NCBI GenBank assembly: GCA_963576725.1
Contig: OY755240.1
Location: forward strand, 32,554,620 to 32,618,619
Length of the DNA: 64,000 nucleotides
Origin: Azorinus chamasolen
Taxonomy: Eukaryota; Mollusca; Bivalvia; Cardiida; Solecurtidae
Reading direction: 5' to 3'
Shown: in pieces, positions 1-11,106 of the stretch
Layout: the number at the start of each line of letters is the position of its first letter
Numbering within the stretch: position 1 is the stretch's first letter
Notes under the pieces: model-generated
What the model saw: only the letters and a program-made list of their open reading frames with translations
Told to the model about the DNA's origin: nothing
Databases searched by the model: none
Translations under genes and position numbers: made by a program

Positions 1-295
1 GTTTCATTAATATCTCTCAAATAGTTTTCCCAGAAAACAGCGGACAAACTATTTGCATATTTTTTAAGGACAAGGGCCATAACTCTGAAATGAAAAATCA
101 AATGATCCTCAGAATCAACTCAGCTTCAGATCTTGATGCATTTAACATTTGTGTGAAGTTTCATTAATATCTGTCAAATAGTTTTTCCAGAAAACAGCGG
201 ACAAACAAAATGTTGACGGACGAACGAACGAACGAACGGACAGGGCCACGACAATATACGACCACCTTTATTAGGTGGGCGTATAAAAACTATGT
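1..295 (-). repeat. Interspersed element, 5' part, reverse orientation
   Basis: Read on the - strand it begins with a short hairpin (GCCCACCTAATAAAGGTGG), then a GTCCGTTCG-type microsatellite. It continues into a body of duplicated modules (TTTCATTAATATCTSTCAAATAG occurs twice on the + strand). This matches the design of the other hairpin-headed elements in the window. It runs off the left edge. Confidence 0.6.
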
Positions 296-557
296 GGGTT
301 TTTTTCACAATTTTGAAATTCTGGGAATCCCAATTCAGAGGTAAAAGTGTTTAGCCAGAAAATTCAGTCAGATCAAAACTTTTAAAATTCAAAAACAAAC
401 AGCAGACCCAGAGAGCTCCTACAGGTGTTGGCCTGACTGGATCTATTAAGTTGGAAAAATCAATTTGTTGAAATCAGACAAAATTCCCAATTTCAGTGGT
501 ATGGGTATTCTTCCCAAAATAATGAAAAAAGCCTTATGTATTTCTTTCTAAACAACA

Positions 558-2124
558 GGGCTTTTATTTCTCCACCTAATCTTATTTTGCTGCTAGTCAT
601 TAGACTCGCCTCAGAGAGGTTGTCGCATTGCCTCAGAGAGGTTGTCTAATTGCCTCAGAGAGGTTGTCTCATTGTCTCAGAGAGGTGATTGCCTCAGAGA
701 GGTGGTTTCATTGTCTCAGAGAGGTTGTTTCATTGCCTCAGAGAGGTTGTTTCACTGCCTCAGAGAGGTGATTGCCTCAGAGAGGTCGTCTCATTACCTC
801 AGAGAGAGGTGGTCTCATTGCCTCAGAGAGGTTGTCTCATTGCCTCAGAGAGGTGGTCTCATTGCCTCAGAGAATTTGTCTCATTGCCTCAGAGAGGTTG
901 TCTCATTGCCTCAGAGAGGTTGTTTCATTGTCTCAGAGAGGTTGTTTCATTGTCTCAGAGAGGTGGTCTCATTGCCTCAGAGAGGTTGTCTCATTGCCTC
1001 AGAGAGAGGTGGTTTCATTGTCTCAGAGAGGTTGTTTCATTGCCTCAGAGAGGTTGTTTCATTGCCTCAGAGAGAGGTGGTCTCATTGCCTCAGAGAGGT
1101 GGTCTCATTGCCTTAGAGAGGTGGTCTCATTGCCTCAGAGAGGTGATTGCCCCAGAGAAGTTGTTTGATTGCCTCAGAGAGGTGGTCTCATTGCCTAAGA
1201 GAGGTTGTCTTATTGTCTCAGAGAGGTTGACTCATTGCCTCAGAGAGAGAGAGGTGGTCTCATTGCCTCAGAGAGGTGGTCTCATTGCCTCAGAGAGGTG
1301 GTCTCATTGCCTCAGAGAGGTGATTGTCTCAGAGAGGTGGTCTCATTGCCTCAGAGAGGTAATTGCCTTAGGGAGGTGGTCTCATTGCCTCAGAGATGTG
1401 ATTGTCTCAGAGAGGTTGTATCATTGTCTCAGAGAGGTGGTCTCATTGTCTCAGAGAGGTAATTGCCTCAGAGAGGTGGTCTCATTGCCTCAGAGAGGTA
1501 GTCTCACTGTCTCAGAGAGGTTGTCCCATTGCCTCAGAGAGGTTGTCTCATTGCCTTAGAGGGGTTGTCCCGTTGCCTCTGAGAGGTGATTGTCTCAGAG
1601 AGGTTGTTTCATTGCCTCAGAGAGGTGATTGCCTCAGAGAGGTGGTCTCATTGCCTCAGAGAGGTGGTCTCATTGCCTCAGAGAGCTGATTGCCTCAGAG
1701 AGGTTGTCTCATTGCCTCAGAGAGCTGATTGCCTCAGAGAGGTGGTATTATTGCCTCAGAGAGGTGATTGCCTCAGAGAGGTGGTCTCATTGCCTCAGAG
1801 AGGTGATTGTCTCAGAGATGTGGTCTCATTGCTACAGAGAGGTGGTCCCATTGCCTCAGAGAGGTTGTCTCATTGCCTCAGAGAAGTTGTCTCATTGCCT
1901 TAGAGGGGTTGTCTCATTGCCTCTGAGAGGTGACTGTCTCAGAGATGTTGTTTCATTGCCTCAGAGAGGTTGTCTCAGAGAGATTGTCTCATTACCTCAG
2001 AGAGGTGATTGTCTCAGAGAAGTTGTCTCATTGCCTCAGCGAGATTGTCTCATTGTCTCAGAGAGGTTATTCTACTGAGTATTCTACTGAGTAGCTGCAA
2101 GATAGGATTTGGCAGAGAAATGTG
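558..2124. mobile_element. Hairpin miniature element whose loop holds the minisatellite
   Basis: Left arm 558-600 (TTTCTCCACCTAATCTTATT, then TTGCTGCTAG) is an imperfect inverted copy of right arm 2088-2124 (TAGCTGCAAGATAGGATTTG, then GCAGAGAAAT). The same arms with a short loop occur at 39205-39300, so the 1.5 kb array between them is an expansion inside a pre-existing element. Confidence 0.65.
608..2078. repeat. Minisatellite, 22-bp and 17-bp units (TGCCTCAGAGAGGT core)
   Basis: About 70 copies of a unit centred on TGCCTCAGAGAGGT. The 22-bp form adds GGTCTCAT or TGTCTCAT, the 17-bp form lacks it, and a few copies have extra AG steps. Units not divisible by three keep all forward frames open, giving long repetitive pseudo-proteins. 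Not coding. Confidence 0.97.
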
Positions 2125-2147
2125 AAAATCATTTTACATACTGTAGA

Positions 2148-2395
2148 ATTCTTTACTCCACAAATATTCATGTAAGAAATAATGACATCATGAATGTTAA
2201 TCAGATTAACTGTTGATAATAGTACACTGACACAGGAAGTTTTGGCCATGGTAAAAACCGTAGAATCATAGCTGTATTATATCATAAGCAAACAGCAGGC
2301 CATTATCAGATGACTTCTATAGGAGGCATCTGATATGAGTCTACTCTGTTTGCAAAGGTGTAGAAAGGTGTATTTATGTACATGTAGTAAAGTGT
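2148..2395 (-). mobile_element. TTAA-type miniature element, family A
   Basis: Contains CTCCACAAATATTCATG at one end and the core hairpin (AAACAGCAGGCC ... CTCTATAGGAG-like centre ... TCTACTCTGTTTGC). The TIRs are weakened. Copies of this family recur throughout the window. Confidence 0.6.
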
Positions 2396-2434
2396 TAAAT
2401 ATGCTTCTAATCTACATCTACAGCCCTGGAACCA

Positions 2435-2645
2435 TTAACCCATTCCCTCATAGGCTATTTTTAGACCCAGTCTCTTTGAACAAATATACCGAAAAAGAGC
2501 ATTAACTAGAGAAAAGGAAAATGTTAGAATTGTGTAGTTTTGAAACCATTTTGACAAATACATGTAGAAGCAAATGCTTTATTTATCACAATGGTTTCAA
2601 GAAGTGACATCTGTAGAGGTGTAGAAAGGTGTATTTATTGACATG
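2435..2645 (+). mobile_element. TTAA-type miniature element, family B, truncated
   Basis: Starts at TTAACCCATTCCCTCATAGG and follows the family B consensus (GACCCAGTCTCTTTGAACAAATATACCG, split here as GACCCAGTCTCT and ACAAATATACCG). The centre is shortened and the right TIR is lost near 2645. Confidence 0.65.
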
Positions 2646-2685
2646 ATTGGCCCAGATCTGAGCTACAGATAACAGTGCGTAATCA

Positions 2686-2815
2686 AATACTAAAATCGTC
2701 ATTTCTCCATGAGACCCTATGTTGTGACCACTATTTAGAATCATCTCAAAGAGACATGTGTCATTCATCATAGGGTTTAGTGGAGAAATAATGATGTTAT
2801 ACTTGAAAATATTTT
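2686..2815. mobile_element. Family C hairpin element (CCCTATGTTGTGACCAC), partial
   Basis: Shows the arm TTCTCCATGAGACCCTATG, then TTGTGACCAC, then TTTAGAATCATCTC, the arm of family C hairpins seen complete at 42400-42500. The second arm is shortened to TAGGGTTTAGTGGAGAAATA. Confidence 0.55.
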
Positions 2816-2868
2816 AATTTACGCATCTAATCTGGAGCTCTGTTCGCCAGATGATTTCTCAGCCTTAC

Positions 2869-3637
2869 CTGATTTTGCATTTACATAAAGCCTCTGTTCT
2901 ATTTTCTTCTTTTTCATGGCCAGTTTTCCAAATTTTGGACACACTAAATGATATCCTGTAAAACCTTCATTAAATGGAATTTCCTTTGAAGTCAAAAAAT
3001 TTGTAATGTCATCTTGGACTGGAAAATCTGTTGGATCCAAACTCTTACAGAGCGGGTCTGAGCTGTAAAATGTTGGTTTTACATTATATTTAATTCTGTC
3101 TGGTGACTTCACTCTGGCTGGTTTGGTGTCTGTATTCTTACTAACATTGTCCACCAAAAAATCAGTACTTGGATTGTTATCACATTTAGTCTTCTCTACA
3201 TCATTTCTCTCTACAAAATAACTTGTCTTCTCTAAATCATCACTTTTCATTCCATCATCATTTGTCTTCTCTAAATCATCATTATTCTCTATATCACTAT
3301 CTGAGTCTCTCGTTCTAACATACAACGCAGAATCACTGAATTCCACATCACCTATGCCCACCTTCTGGAGTTCACCAGCAACATCCTGCTGGTTTACTTG
3401 GTTTGCACTAAGCTTATTACTGTCCCCAGATTCAGTACAATATGCTTTTGCACTAACATAGACAGGACTTGTTTTCCAACATTGATCCCTCTGTGTAAAT
3501 TTGAGTCTTCTCGGACACTTTCCTGAGTCATAAAATAATGGTCTCTTGGTAGATGTACATGCCAATCTCTGGTTTAAAACAAGCAACTGGCACACATGTC
3601 TGTATTCAAGCCTTTGTATACCCTTTACTGCCATCAT
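2869..3637 (-). CDS. Twinkle-like mitochondrial DNA helicase, N-terminal exon (partial gene)
   Basis: The open frame reads from ATG at 3637 (MMAVKGIQRLEYRHVCQLLV) to a strong donor, TCAG|GTAAGG, with the last exon base at 2869; frame beyond it is intronic. The first ~50 residues are basic and hydrophobic with few acids, as in mitochondrial targeting peptides. A long acidic, low-complexity middle follows, with repeated DDLEKT/DVEKT units. The last ~50 residues read ITNFLTSKEIPFNEGF, then CPKFGK, then LYVNAKSG. This matches the start of the Twinkle primase-like region (x-I-x-x-Y/F-L-x-x-x-x-I-P-F-x-x-G). A CPxC zinc-ligand pair would be expected, but only one Cys is present. The helicase core is not in the window. 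It could instead be another mitochondrial protein. Confidence 0.5.
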
Positions 3638-3697
3638 ATTGAATATGTTTTTAGCTGCATTTTATCCATTGTCGTAGCCAGGTATGTGTGACTTCAT
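3638..3697 (-). other. 5' UTR of the Twinkle-like exon with upstream ORFs
   Basis: On the - strand a good acceptor (ttttcttgcag) ends at 3698, so the exon probably starts at 3697 and an upstream non-coding exon is expected to the right. The 60-nt leader contains two short upstream ORFs: an ATG at the exon start (11 codons, MKSHIPGYDNG) and MDKMQLKTYSI, whose stop overlaps the main ATG region. Such uORFs often reduce translation; the effect here is inferred. Confidence 0.4.
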
Positions 3698-3779
3698 CTG
3701 CAAGAAAATCATCAAGAATGAAAAATACAACTTAAAACCTCTCAAAAGAGGTATAATTCTGGGTTAATTAATAAGACAG

Positions 3780-3912
3780 ATGGCAGCTCAATACAGGCAA
3801 TGGTTTAAAAACTACACAATTATAAACTTTTCTGTTTTTCTAGTAAATGCTCCTTTTCAGTAGTTTTATTCAAAGAGGTAAAAAATACTCTATGAGGGAA
3901 AGGGTTAACAAC
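3780..3912 (-). mobile_element. Family B right half
   Basis: Holds the CTAGTAAATGCTCCTTTTC, ATTCAAAGAGGT and TATGAGGGAAAGGGTTAA segments of family B. The palindromic centre and left half are missing. Confidence 0.6.
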
Positions 3913-4416
3913 TGAATGTCATATTCTGTATCCATTTGAGAATTTTCACACTATACTGGTGCAAGCTGGAGAGATATTGAGCAATTAGTGCAAATAATGA
4001 TATATTGATGTGTATCAGTATCTGAACTGAACATGGTTTCAGACAAAACATTCTACTCAACACCCAGTCCATAAGCCAAGAATAAGAATAAGAATATTAA
4101 GAAGAAGAACGATCATTCCAAATCAATAGTTTTGTTTTCTTATTTAATTTTGACAATTCATTTTCAGTCTTTCACCAGGTTGTTTCAAGATCATGGTCAT
4201 GGAAATAAAACTCATATTGGGGTTTCGTTATACAATTGTATATTTTCAAGTGCATGTAATTTTACTCATATATTGATCATGGTCTTTGTTTCAGGCCACT
4301 TCCAGATCATGGTAAAGAAAAATATATTTTTGCTAACTCTTTACTTGCTTATCATTAACATACATGTAAGAAATGACATCATTATGAATGTTATTAGCTA
4401 AATACAGGAGGGTGCT
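3913..4416. other. Intergenic, little recognisable content
   Basis: AT-rich sequence with a short (AAGAAT)n patch near 4080-4110 and three loosely similar TTTCA...GATCATGG segments at 4160-4320. No gene, RNA or clear repeat is recognised. Confidence 0.5.
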
Positions 4417-5402
4417 GGAGAAATCGCCTAGTGACGAAATCGCCTACAATTAGATATATAGTAAACCAGTTGGAGAAATCGCCTAGAAAGCAATTATATA
4501 GTGATTGTATTTCGCACCCATGGTGCAGGTAGTGATGACATGAGAGAACTATACAGAGTGTTTGTAACAAGAATAAATTGTCCTGTTGTGTTGTTTTCCA
4601 AATCAAGATGACCAAGATTGGACGATCAGTGCGGCCCCTGATCACCACCTGGAATTTGACAGCCCAATATTACAGGGGTTGATAATTATATACCGAATAT
4701 TAGCAGAAAGTGAAAATGTCATACGCACGAAATAAGTTATAATATGAGTCTTACAAAATGTCGGTAAAATTTTTAAAAAAAATCTTGTCGGTGGTCTGTG
4801 GAATTATTCACTTCCTATGAAGTGACGTATCCCATTACGTCCCATTATAATAATTTTATTTTTTACTGTGATAAAGGACAGTTTTTATAATAATATTTCT
4901 AATCAATTTACTGGATCCAGATCATTTTACAGTGATTAAGACTTAGATATTTTCACTCTGCAAATTTGCCATAACTATTGATATCATTATCGCTCTTTTT
5001 ACCATTTTCTGTCAAAGTCAATGTAGTGATCAGGGGTTACACTGATCAGATCCAGATCATCTGACTAGACATAAGACTCATACAATAACCAGTTCCGTGC
5101 GTATGACATTCTTACTTTCTGCATAAATATTATAATTATCGCTCCTTATATATAAATATCTTCTGTCAAATTGATTCTATGTAGTGATCAGGGGCTACAC
5201 TGATCGATCAATCTTGATCTGGAAAATAATACCACATAACAATTTAATCTTGTTACAAACATTCTTTAAAGTTCTGTCATGTTAACCGTCCTGTACCATA
5301 GGTGCGAAATACAAACACTATATAATTGCTTTCTAGGCGATTTCTCCAATTGGTTTACTATATATCTAATTGTAGGCGAGTTCGTCTCTAGGCGATTTCT
5401 CC
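4417..5402. mobile_element. Non-autonomous DNA transposon with ~245-bp terminal inverted repeats
   Basis: The left end 4417-4660 is inverted at 5150-5402. Both termini start GGAGAAATCGCCTAG, and this motif is repeated about 55 bp inside each end. The interior also folds back (AGAAAGTGAAAATGTCATAC near 4705 against GTATGACATTCTTACTTTCT near 5100). No transposase is present. No convincing target-site duplication is visible. The two open frames sharing LYNCFLGDFSNWFTIYLIVG are just the two arms read in opposite directions. Confidence 0.85.
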
Positions 5403-6305
5403 GTAAACCATACAGGATAATCATGTTGGCCACTGCAGAAAATATATCTATAAAAGTCCATAAGCAAGCAGAGCAAAACCTGACCTGGTATTCTCTGTTT
5501 GCAAAGGTGTCTTAGCATCTATATCAGATAAAGACTAAAAGTGTTGAATAATTTTCATAGATTGGCATTGTACAATGTGTGCGTTTATTGGGGCACACTG
5601 AATTTACAACACTGAAATTACAAATGAATTGAAATAAATATATCACTGATTGAATGTTGTTTGATTGATGTGATTTTCTGGGTGGCGATATTTTCGGGAA
5701 CATTTTGATCCGGACATGGGGGTATTTTGACAAACTGGGTACGTTTTGACTTTGGCCGTTTGGGACGTTTTGGTTGTAAAACTTCTTTAATAGCCTAACC
5801 ATCTTTTGTCTGGCAATTGCAATTCATGCAACAATCTTTTTTTTCTCTCAATTGATGGAAACACGCTTCGTTAAGTTTCTTACTATACTTTTGTATTCAA
5901 ACTATGTCGCGACAGACTCGTTAGTACATAATATTCGTCTATGTGAATCCAATCCGAATTCTACATGCTAGTTCCGGTTATTTTACATTTGGGTCTCTTT
6001 TTTAGAAGAGCATTCGTATTCTGGTTATGACTAAACATCGTGCTCCAAACAATTGAAGCACGGTACACTAATTGTATAGGACGGGTGTACATCTTTCAGC
6101 AAAATAATACAACACTCTTAATTATTTCGAGGCTTCAAAGGAAAGAATTATTTCTATGAAAAAATGTATTGTTTCGTCAGACTATAGTTAAATTGTAGCA
6201 TAATGTGTTATTGCAGTGCTCAAAACGTAATTATGTCATAAAATACTACCAGCATTTTTACGAACAATAAAAAGTACACGTATTTAGACTGCATTTACAT
6301 GTATA
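5403..6305. other. Intergenic, no recognised feature
   Basis: Near 5475-5510 are remnants of a family A hairpin (AAGCAAGCAGAGCAAAACCTGA, seen in part, ending TCTCTGTTTGCAAAGGTGT). The rest is AT-rich single-copy-looking DNA without a supported gene. Confidence 0.45.
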
Positions 6306-8871
6306 GGGGAGACTGGGGCTAGTTGATACAAGGGGCTAGATGGTACAGCATACATAATAATGAAAAATGTCCCAAAATTACGTCAATCACTTCATTTTTA
6401 AAAACAGTAAAATATTGCGGCCGTTTTGCTGTTGACGCCAACCCTCTACGACGATAACTGCTTCTCGTAGGTCCATTTGTATGATTTATAACAACGTAAG
6501 TAAATTTTGAGTTATTTTGTTAATCAGTAACTAAGCGTTTACTATTGTGAATTTACTTTATGTGTAAGGTTCAGCTTGAAATATAATGTGTTTGTAGCAA
6601 TGACATGAGCATAATTTGGAACAGGCTTGATCTAGGTAACATAGACGAGTCCATTTTTATAGAAAGTTGGCATGGGGCTAATTGATACACATGCCATGGG
6701 GCTATTTGATACAGTGTATCAACTAGCCCCAGACAAGACTTTAATATTAGTATAAGTCAAAATAAACTAGATCTATATGTTTGTATGCTCAATTCTACTC
6801 TTCGTTCCTTTTTATTTCTAAAATGTATAATTAGAAGTAATGCTGATGCAGTTGCTGCTAGTTTATAAACTATATTGTATATGAATGTGCTCTTGTATAA
6901 GCTATCAAGTAACTGCATGCCTCTAATAGTTATATAAGAAACAAGGTGATTTTTTCCACTTCTTAAGGTAGATCTAGACGTTATTTATTAGCCTATCTCT
7001 CCCCTAATATTTATATGGGGGAGACATATTGTTTTTTGTGAGAGTTGTCTGTCTGTCGGTCTGTCTGTCTGTCCATCACCCTTTCTTTTCCGGACGATAA
7101 CTTATATATCCCTGATCCCAGTTGGTTGAAACTTTACACACGGAGTTATTGCCCCTTGTACATTTTTTCACACTTTTTAGGACGATAACTCCTATATGGC
7201 TCATGCTATTGGATTGAAACTTCATACATGGAACGAGCATGATGATAGGAAGTGTCATGCACAAGGTCCATAACTCTGACTTCACTAATATTGGAGTTAT
7301 TGTCCCTTTTACATTTTCACACTCTTTTGTCCAAGCGGTTACTCCTATATATCTTATGCCATTGGGTTGAAACTTCATACATGGAAAAAGCATGATGAGA
7401 GGAAGTGTCATGCACAAGGTCCATAACTCTGGCTTTAATAATATTGGAGGTAGTTCCCATTATACATTTGTTTCACACTTTCTTGTCCGGACGATAACTC
7501 CTATATGGCTCGTGCCATTGGATTGAAATATCATACATGGAAAGAACATGATGAGAAAGTGTCATGTACAAGGGCCATAACTCTCGTCTCAATACTTTTG
7601 GAGTTATTGCCCTTTGTTATGTTTTGTCCAATAAATTACTTCTGTTCTACTGATGCTACTGGAATGACATTTCATTTATGGATAGAGCATGCAGAAAGGA
7701 AGTGTCATACAAAAGGGCCATACCTCTGGTATCTATATTTTGGAGTTATTAGCTGTTATATTTTTTTCTTGAAAAAATGTGGTGGGAAAAGCGCATAATG
7801 AGGGGAAGTATCATTCTTCAAGTCCATTACTATGGTAGCAACATTTTGAATTATCTCCCTGTACATATTGTTTTTGTTAGAGTTGTTTGTCTGTCTGTCA
7901 CACATCTTGTCCGGTGGAGTTCTCATGTACAGAAATGTGACAATATGTCGCAGAGTGTATGTGTTGGAGTGTAGGGTGTGTGTATGGGGTGGTGGGGGTG
8001 GAGGAGATATCTGTTTTTGTGACAAAAACCTCTAGTTTATTATTTATTTATTGTTTTGCCGCGCAATGGCGCGCATCAACAGCTAATGGTTATGTAGCGC
8101 GCATAAAAATATAACAAAAAGTAAAAGATATTATTGTTTTATAAAAATTTTTTTATCAGGGTAACAATAAAAGATTATCAAAATCGATGGCGGTAGACGT
8201 GCACAATGTTTTAATTAAAAAGAGAAGGGTTTAAATCAGAAATGAATTTCATTTTGTTTCAGGATGGTCCGTATTTATTAAAAAGGAAAACGAACAGGTG
8301 CGATATATCTATCACCAGATGCAATTCTGATAGCAAACAACAATAATAATAAGAGACTTAAAGCGCCTAAAAAGTAAACAATAATAAAACGTAAAAATTA
8401 AGACAAAACGTGTAGAATCACCTGAATTAACTGATGATAACGAATGGTATTGCCCAGTCGGCATTGAACCATAATCTAACTCGAAGCCCCGCGAGAAGTG
8501 GATGAAACGTGTTTATTACAGTGAATGAGCCCATGTCGAATGTACAAATGTTTCTAAATGGTGTGTTAGTTTTGCTAGAATTGCGATTCAGATGTCGATG
8601 ACTTTAGCTACTGACGTCAGTGACGTGTATCAAGTAGCCCCACACTATGTACCAATTAGCCCCGAGTATGGGGCTTGTTGATACACTAAAAAAGACTATC
8701 AAAATCGTTTTATATATTCGTTAACTTCAATTCTGTGTCCTAAACTAGCCCTTGTTTAGATAAAGCACATTCAATACATTCAGACTTGTACCACTGATTT
8801 TCCATATTTTCCAAATCAGATGAAAAAAATCACAAAATGTAAAAAATGTACCAACTAGCCCCGGTCTCCCC
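6306..8871. mobile_element. DNA transposon with GGGGAGAC...GGGGCTAGTTG ends, interrupted
   Basis: Left end GGGGAGACTGGGGCTAGTTG at 6306 is matched by the inverted GGGGAGACCGGGGCTAGTTG at 8871. The short motif GGGGCTA(A/G)TTGATAC recurs as direct and inverted copies near 6340-6360, 6675-6735 and 8625-8690. Clustered subterminal repeats of this kind are typical of transposase binding sites. An interspersed element (6990-8037) has inserted inside. No transposase is recognisable. Confidence 0.75.
6990..8037 (+). mobile_element. Hairpin-headed interspersed element (GGGGGAGACATATTG family), probable Helitron-like
   Basis: Starts with the hairpin CTCCCCTAATATTTATATGG, then GGGAGACATATTG and a (TCTG)n/GTCC tract. 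About five diverged modules follow, each with CGATAACTCCTATATGGC, GCCATTGGATTGAAAC and GGTCCATAACTCTGG. It ends with GTTTTTGTGACAAAAAC followed by CTCTAGTTT. A 3' hairpin followed by CTAG-T is a Helitron hallmark; assignment is inferred. Confidence 0.65.
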
Positions 8872-9585
8872 ATCATTTCCAGCAAGGATTGCAATGTCAA
8901 ATTTTCTTCAAGCTTATGGTATTCAGATATTATTTATTAATCATTCCATTAAAAATTCAAGACAATTCGTATCATTTTGTATGCTCAAAATGTAAATTTA
9001 CAATTAAGTAGCGTGACTTAATATAATACAAAGGTCCAAACCAGTTCACATGTTGTGAATAATATCCCTTTACCTCATGAATATTTATGCTACATGTATA
9101 TTTCATGATTCCATGAACATTCGTTAAATGTTTTTTTTTATAATGGCCATTGAACAAATGAATTTTTATCATGGTAGAAACTGTAGAATCATATCTATAA
9201 TTCGGTGGTACTAAACAGATGCAACAAGTGTCAACTAGAGACAACTAGAGACAACTAACTTAAAAAGGCGTTTTAGGGCATTATAAATATATCAAAATCA
9301 AACCGAGCAGACTATGGCTCTCTATATATAGCTGCTCAGGAGCCGTCTGACCTGGGTCTGCTCGGTTTGCAAATGCATTAATACGCTTATTTATAGAGTG
9401 AATGGTTATTCTAAAGAAGAGATAATTTTTATATTATTTTTATTTCATTTATCCTTCAACATTACTTACTTAAATCCAACGAAAGAGCTATACGTTGGAA
9501 CGTTCGTCTATCAAATATGCACGCTGAACGTTCGGTAGTTCATGTTTGTCGACCTTATTCCCATAGACGTTTTGTGGCATCTTTG
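8872..9585. other. Degraded family A elements, otherwise nothing
   Basis: 9060-9400 holds worn family A pieces (CCTTTACCTCATGAATATTT, GGTAGAAACTGTAGAATCAT, then AGGAGCCGTCTGACCTGGGT and TCGGTTTGCAAATGC). The remainder has no supported feature. Confidence 0.5.
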
Positions 9586-9587
9586 TA

Positions 9588-9785
9588 AACAAAGCAGACC
9601 CATTTTAGACGGGTCCTATAGGAACCGTCTGATCAAGGTCTGTCCTGTTTGCTTATGGACTAATATTGATCTAATTCTACAGTTTCTGCCACGGTAAACA
9701 ATACTTTGTTCATATGATTATGAAATCAGCCTATTCATAATAATGATGCCATTATTTCTTACATGAATATTTAAGGAGTAAAATA
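9588..9785 (+). mobile_element. Family A miniature element, left end lost
   Basis: Carries the core hairpin (AAGCAGACCCATTTTAGACG ... GGAACCGTCTGATCAAGGTC), the TTCTACAGTTTCTGCCACGG spacer and a right end ATTTCTTACATGAATATTTA ... GGAGTAAA. The right TTAA is not preserved. Confidence 0.6.
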
Positions 9786-10560
9786 TGCCATAAATTAAGT
9801 TATTCATAATTACGACAGTTTGTTACAATCCCCCCTCCTGAGTGAACCCTTTTGCAGGATCCTCTACACATTTGTGTTCAACCAATAGCTTTTAAAACAA
9901 GTCGCATTAAAGATTTTAGAGAGAAAAAATCTCGACAGACAAGTGGTTATAAATACCATGCGGACTTAAATAGTTTAAACATAATAGTCCTCCAAATCCA
10001 ATAAGACTTGTTAAAAAGAGCATGTCGATCGAGTTCAAATGATATGTAGGGTTTGACCCTTTGATGGTGGAAAAGGGTGCCCCGACATTTGTTAACAGTC
10101 TAGACCCAGATTCTAGGGCTCCTAGAGGATCCAAAATACAAGATATAAGAAACTTTATTTAGAGTCAGTTTATGTAAAACATAATAACATTAGTTTTATA
10201 GTTATTTTCCGACAAACCGAGCAAGTAACAATAAAAGAACAATACATCCTTCGCATGCTGAACGTTTGAAGAAAATTGACAGTTTGATTTTAAGATTTGA
10301 AGTAGAATTTTGTTTAGTGAATAAAATGTATCATAGGAAAAAGCTAAACAATAATAAAATGGTTTCCTAAATTAGAGTTCACAGTTCCCCCCAAACTTTT
10401 CAAAAGTAGCGAAACACTTTACAAACAGTGGACTCGCAGCATGCAGCATAGATAAAAATGGTGTATATAGCTAAAAAGAATACGTTATCAAAGACCCTGA
10501 TTAGATATTATCTGATTATGTTCTGCACCGTTCTCCATTCAAAATCACCCCGTATATAAT
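9786..10560. other. Intergenic, no recognised feature
   Basis: Contains a few chance open frames (for example 9916-10134, - strand) without recognisable similarity. No RNA or repeat is supported. Confidence 0.4.
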
Positions 10561-10569
10561 ACCAGAGCT

Positions 10570-10700
10570 CCAGGTATTTCTCCCCTAAACCCTCGAAGAA
10601 ACGATTCTAAAGAGTGGTCACAACATAGGGTTTGGTGGAAAAGGGGCGATTTTAGTATTTGAGTACACTCCGTTATCTGTAGCTATGTACTTAATACCCT
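10570..10700. mobile_element. Family C hairpin element, partial
   Basis: Shows CCAGGTATTTCTCCCCTAAA on one side and GAGTGGTCACAACATAGGGT, then TTGGTGGAAAAGGGGCGATT, on the other, with the CGTTATCTGTAGCT end. The first arm is mostly lost. Confidence 0.5.
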
Positions 10701-10867
10701 TCCATACAAATGTATCATTCCCACTTTGAAAAGTCAGCACTCAAAGGTCTAATTGATGTTTCTGGGTCAAGCACTCGAAGTACTGTGGACAGACTCCGGA
10801 CTGTGTCATCCCGGAAGTCGACACTGAATGAATAGCCACAGCGACAACTAAATTAATTAGTGTGAGC

Positions 10868-11106
10868 GGCTTAACCCCTTACTCCATGAATATTCATTGT
10901 AGAAATAATGACGTCATGAATATCAATTAGGTTAATTTTTACAATGGCATATCATTACCGAAGCAGAAACTGTAGAATCAACATTACTATTTCATAAGCA
11001 AACAGAGCGGAGCCTGATCAATCTGATTTTTCAGCAGGAGCCGTCTGATCTGGGTCTACTCTGTTTGCAAAGGCGTAGAAATGCGCATTTATGGAGTAAA
11101 GGGTAT
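10868..11106 (-). mobile_element. TTAA-type family A element
   Basis: Begins TTAACCCCTTACTCCATGAATATTC and proceeds through AATAATGACGTCATGAATAT, CAGAAACTGTAGAATCA and the core hairpin. It ends TTTATGGAGTAAAGGGTATA. The left TTAA is intact and the right is mutated to TATA. Confidence 0.75.

Noticed and set aside
642..1559. 305-residue open frame and its overlapping companions (to 2078) rich in CLREVVSLPQRG
   Set aside because: All three forward frames give the same repetitive peptide because the 22/17-bp minisatellite lacks stops. No domain, no splice context, and the array sits in a transposon loop.
4394..5515. Apparent homologous small proteins sharing LYNCFLGDFSNWFTIYLIVG
   Set aside because: They are the two inverted arms of one DNA transposon read outward.
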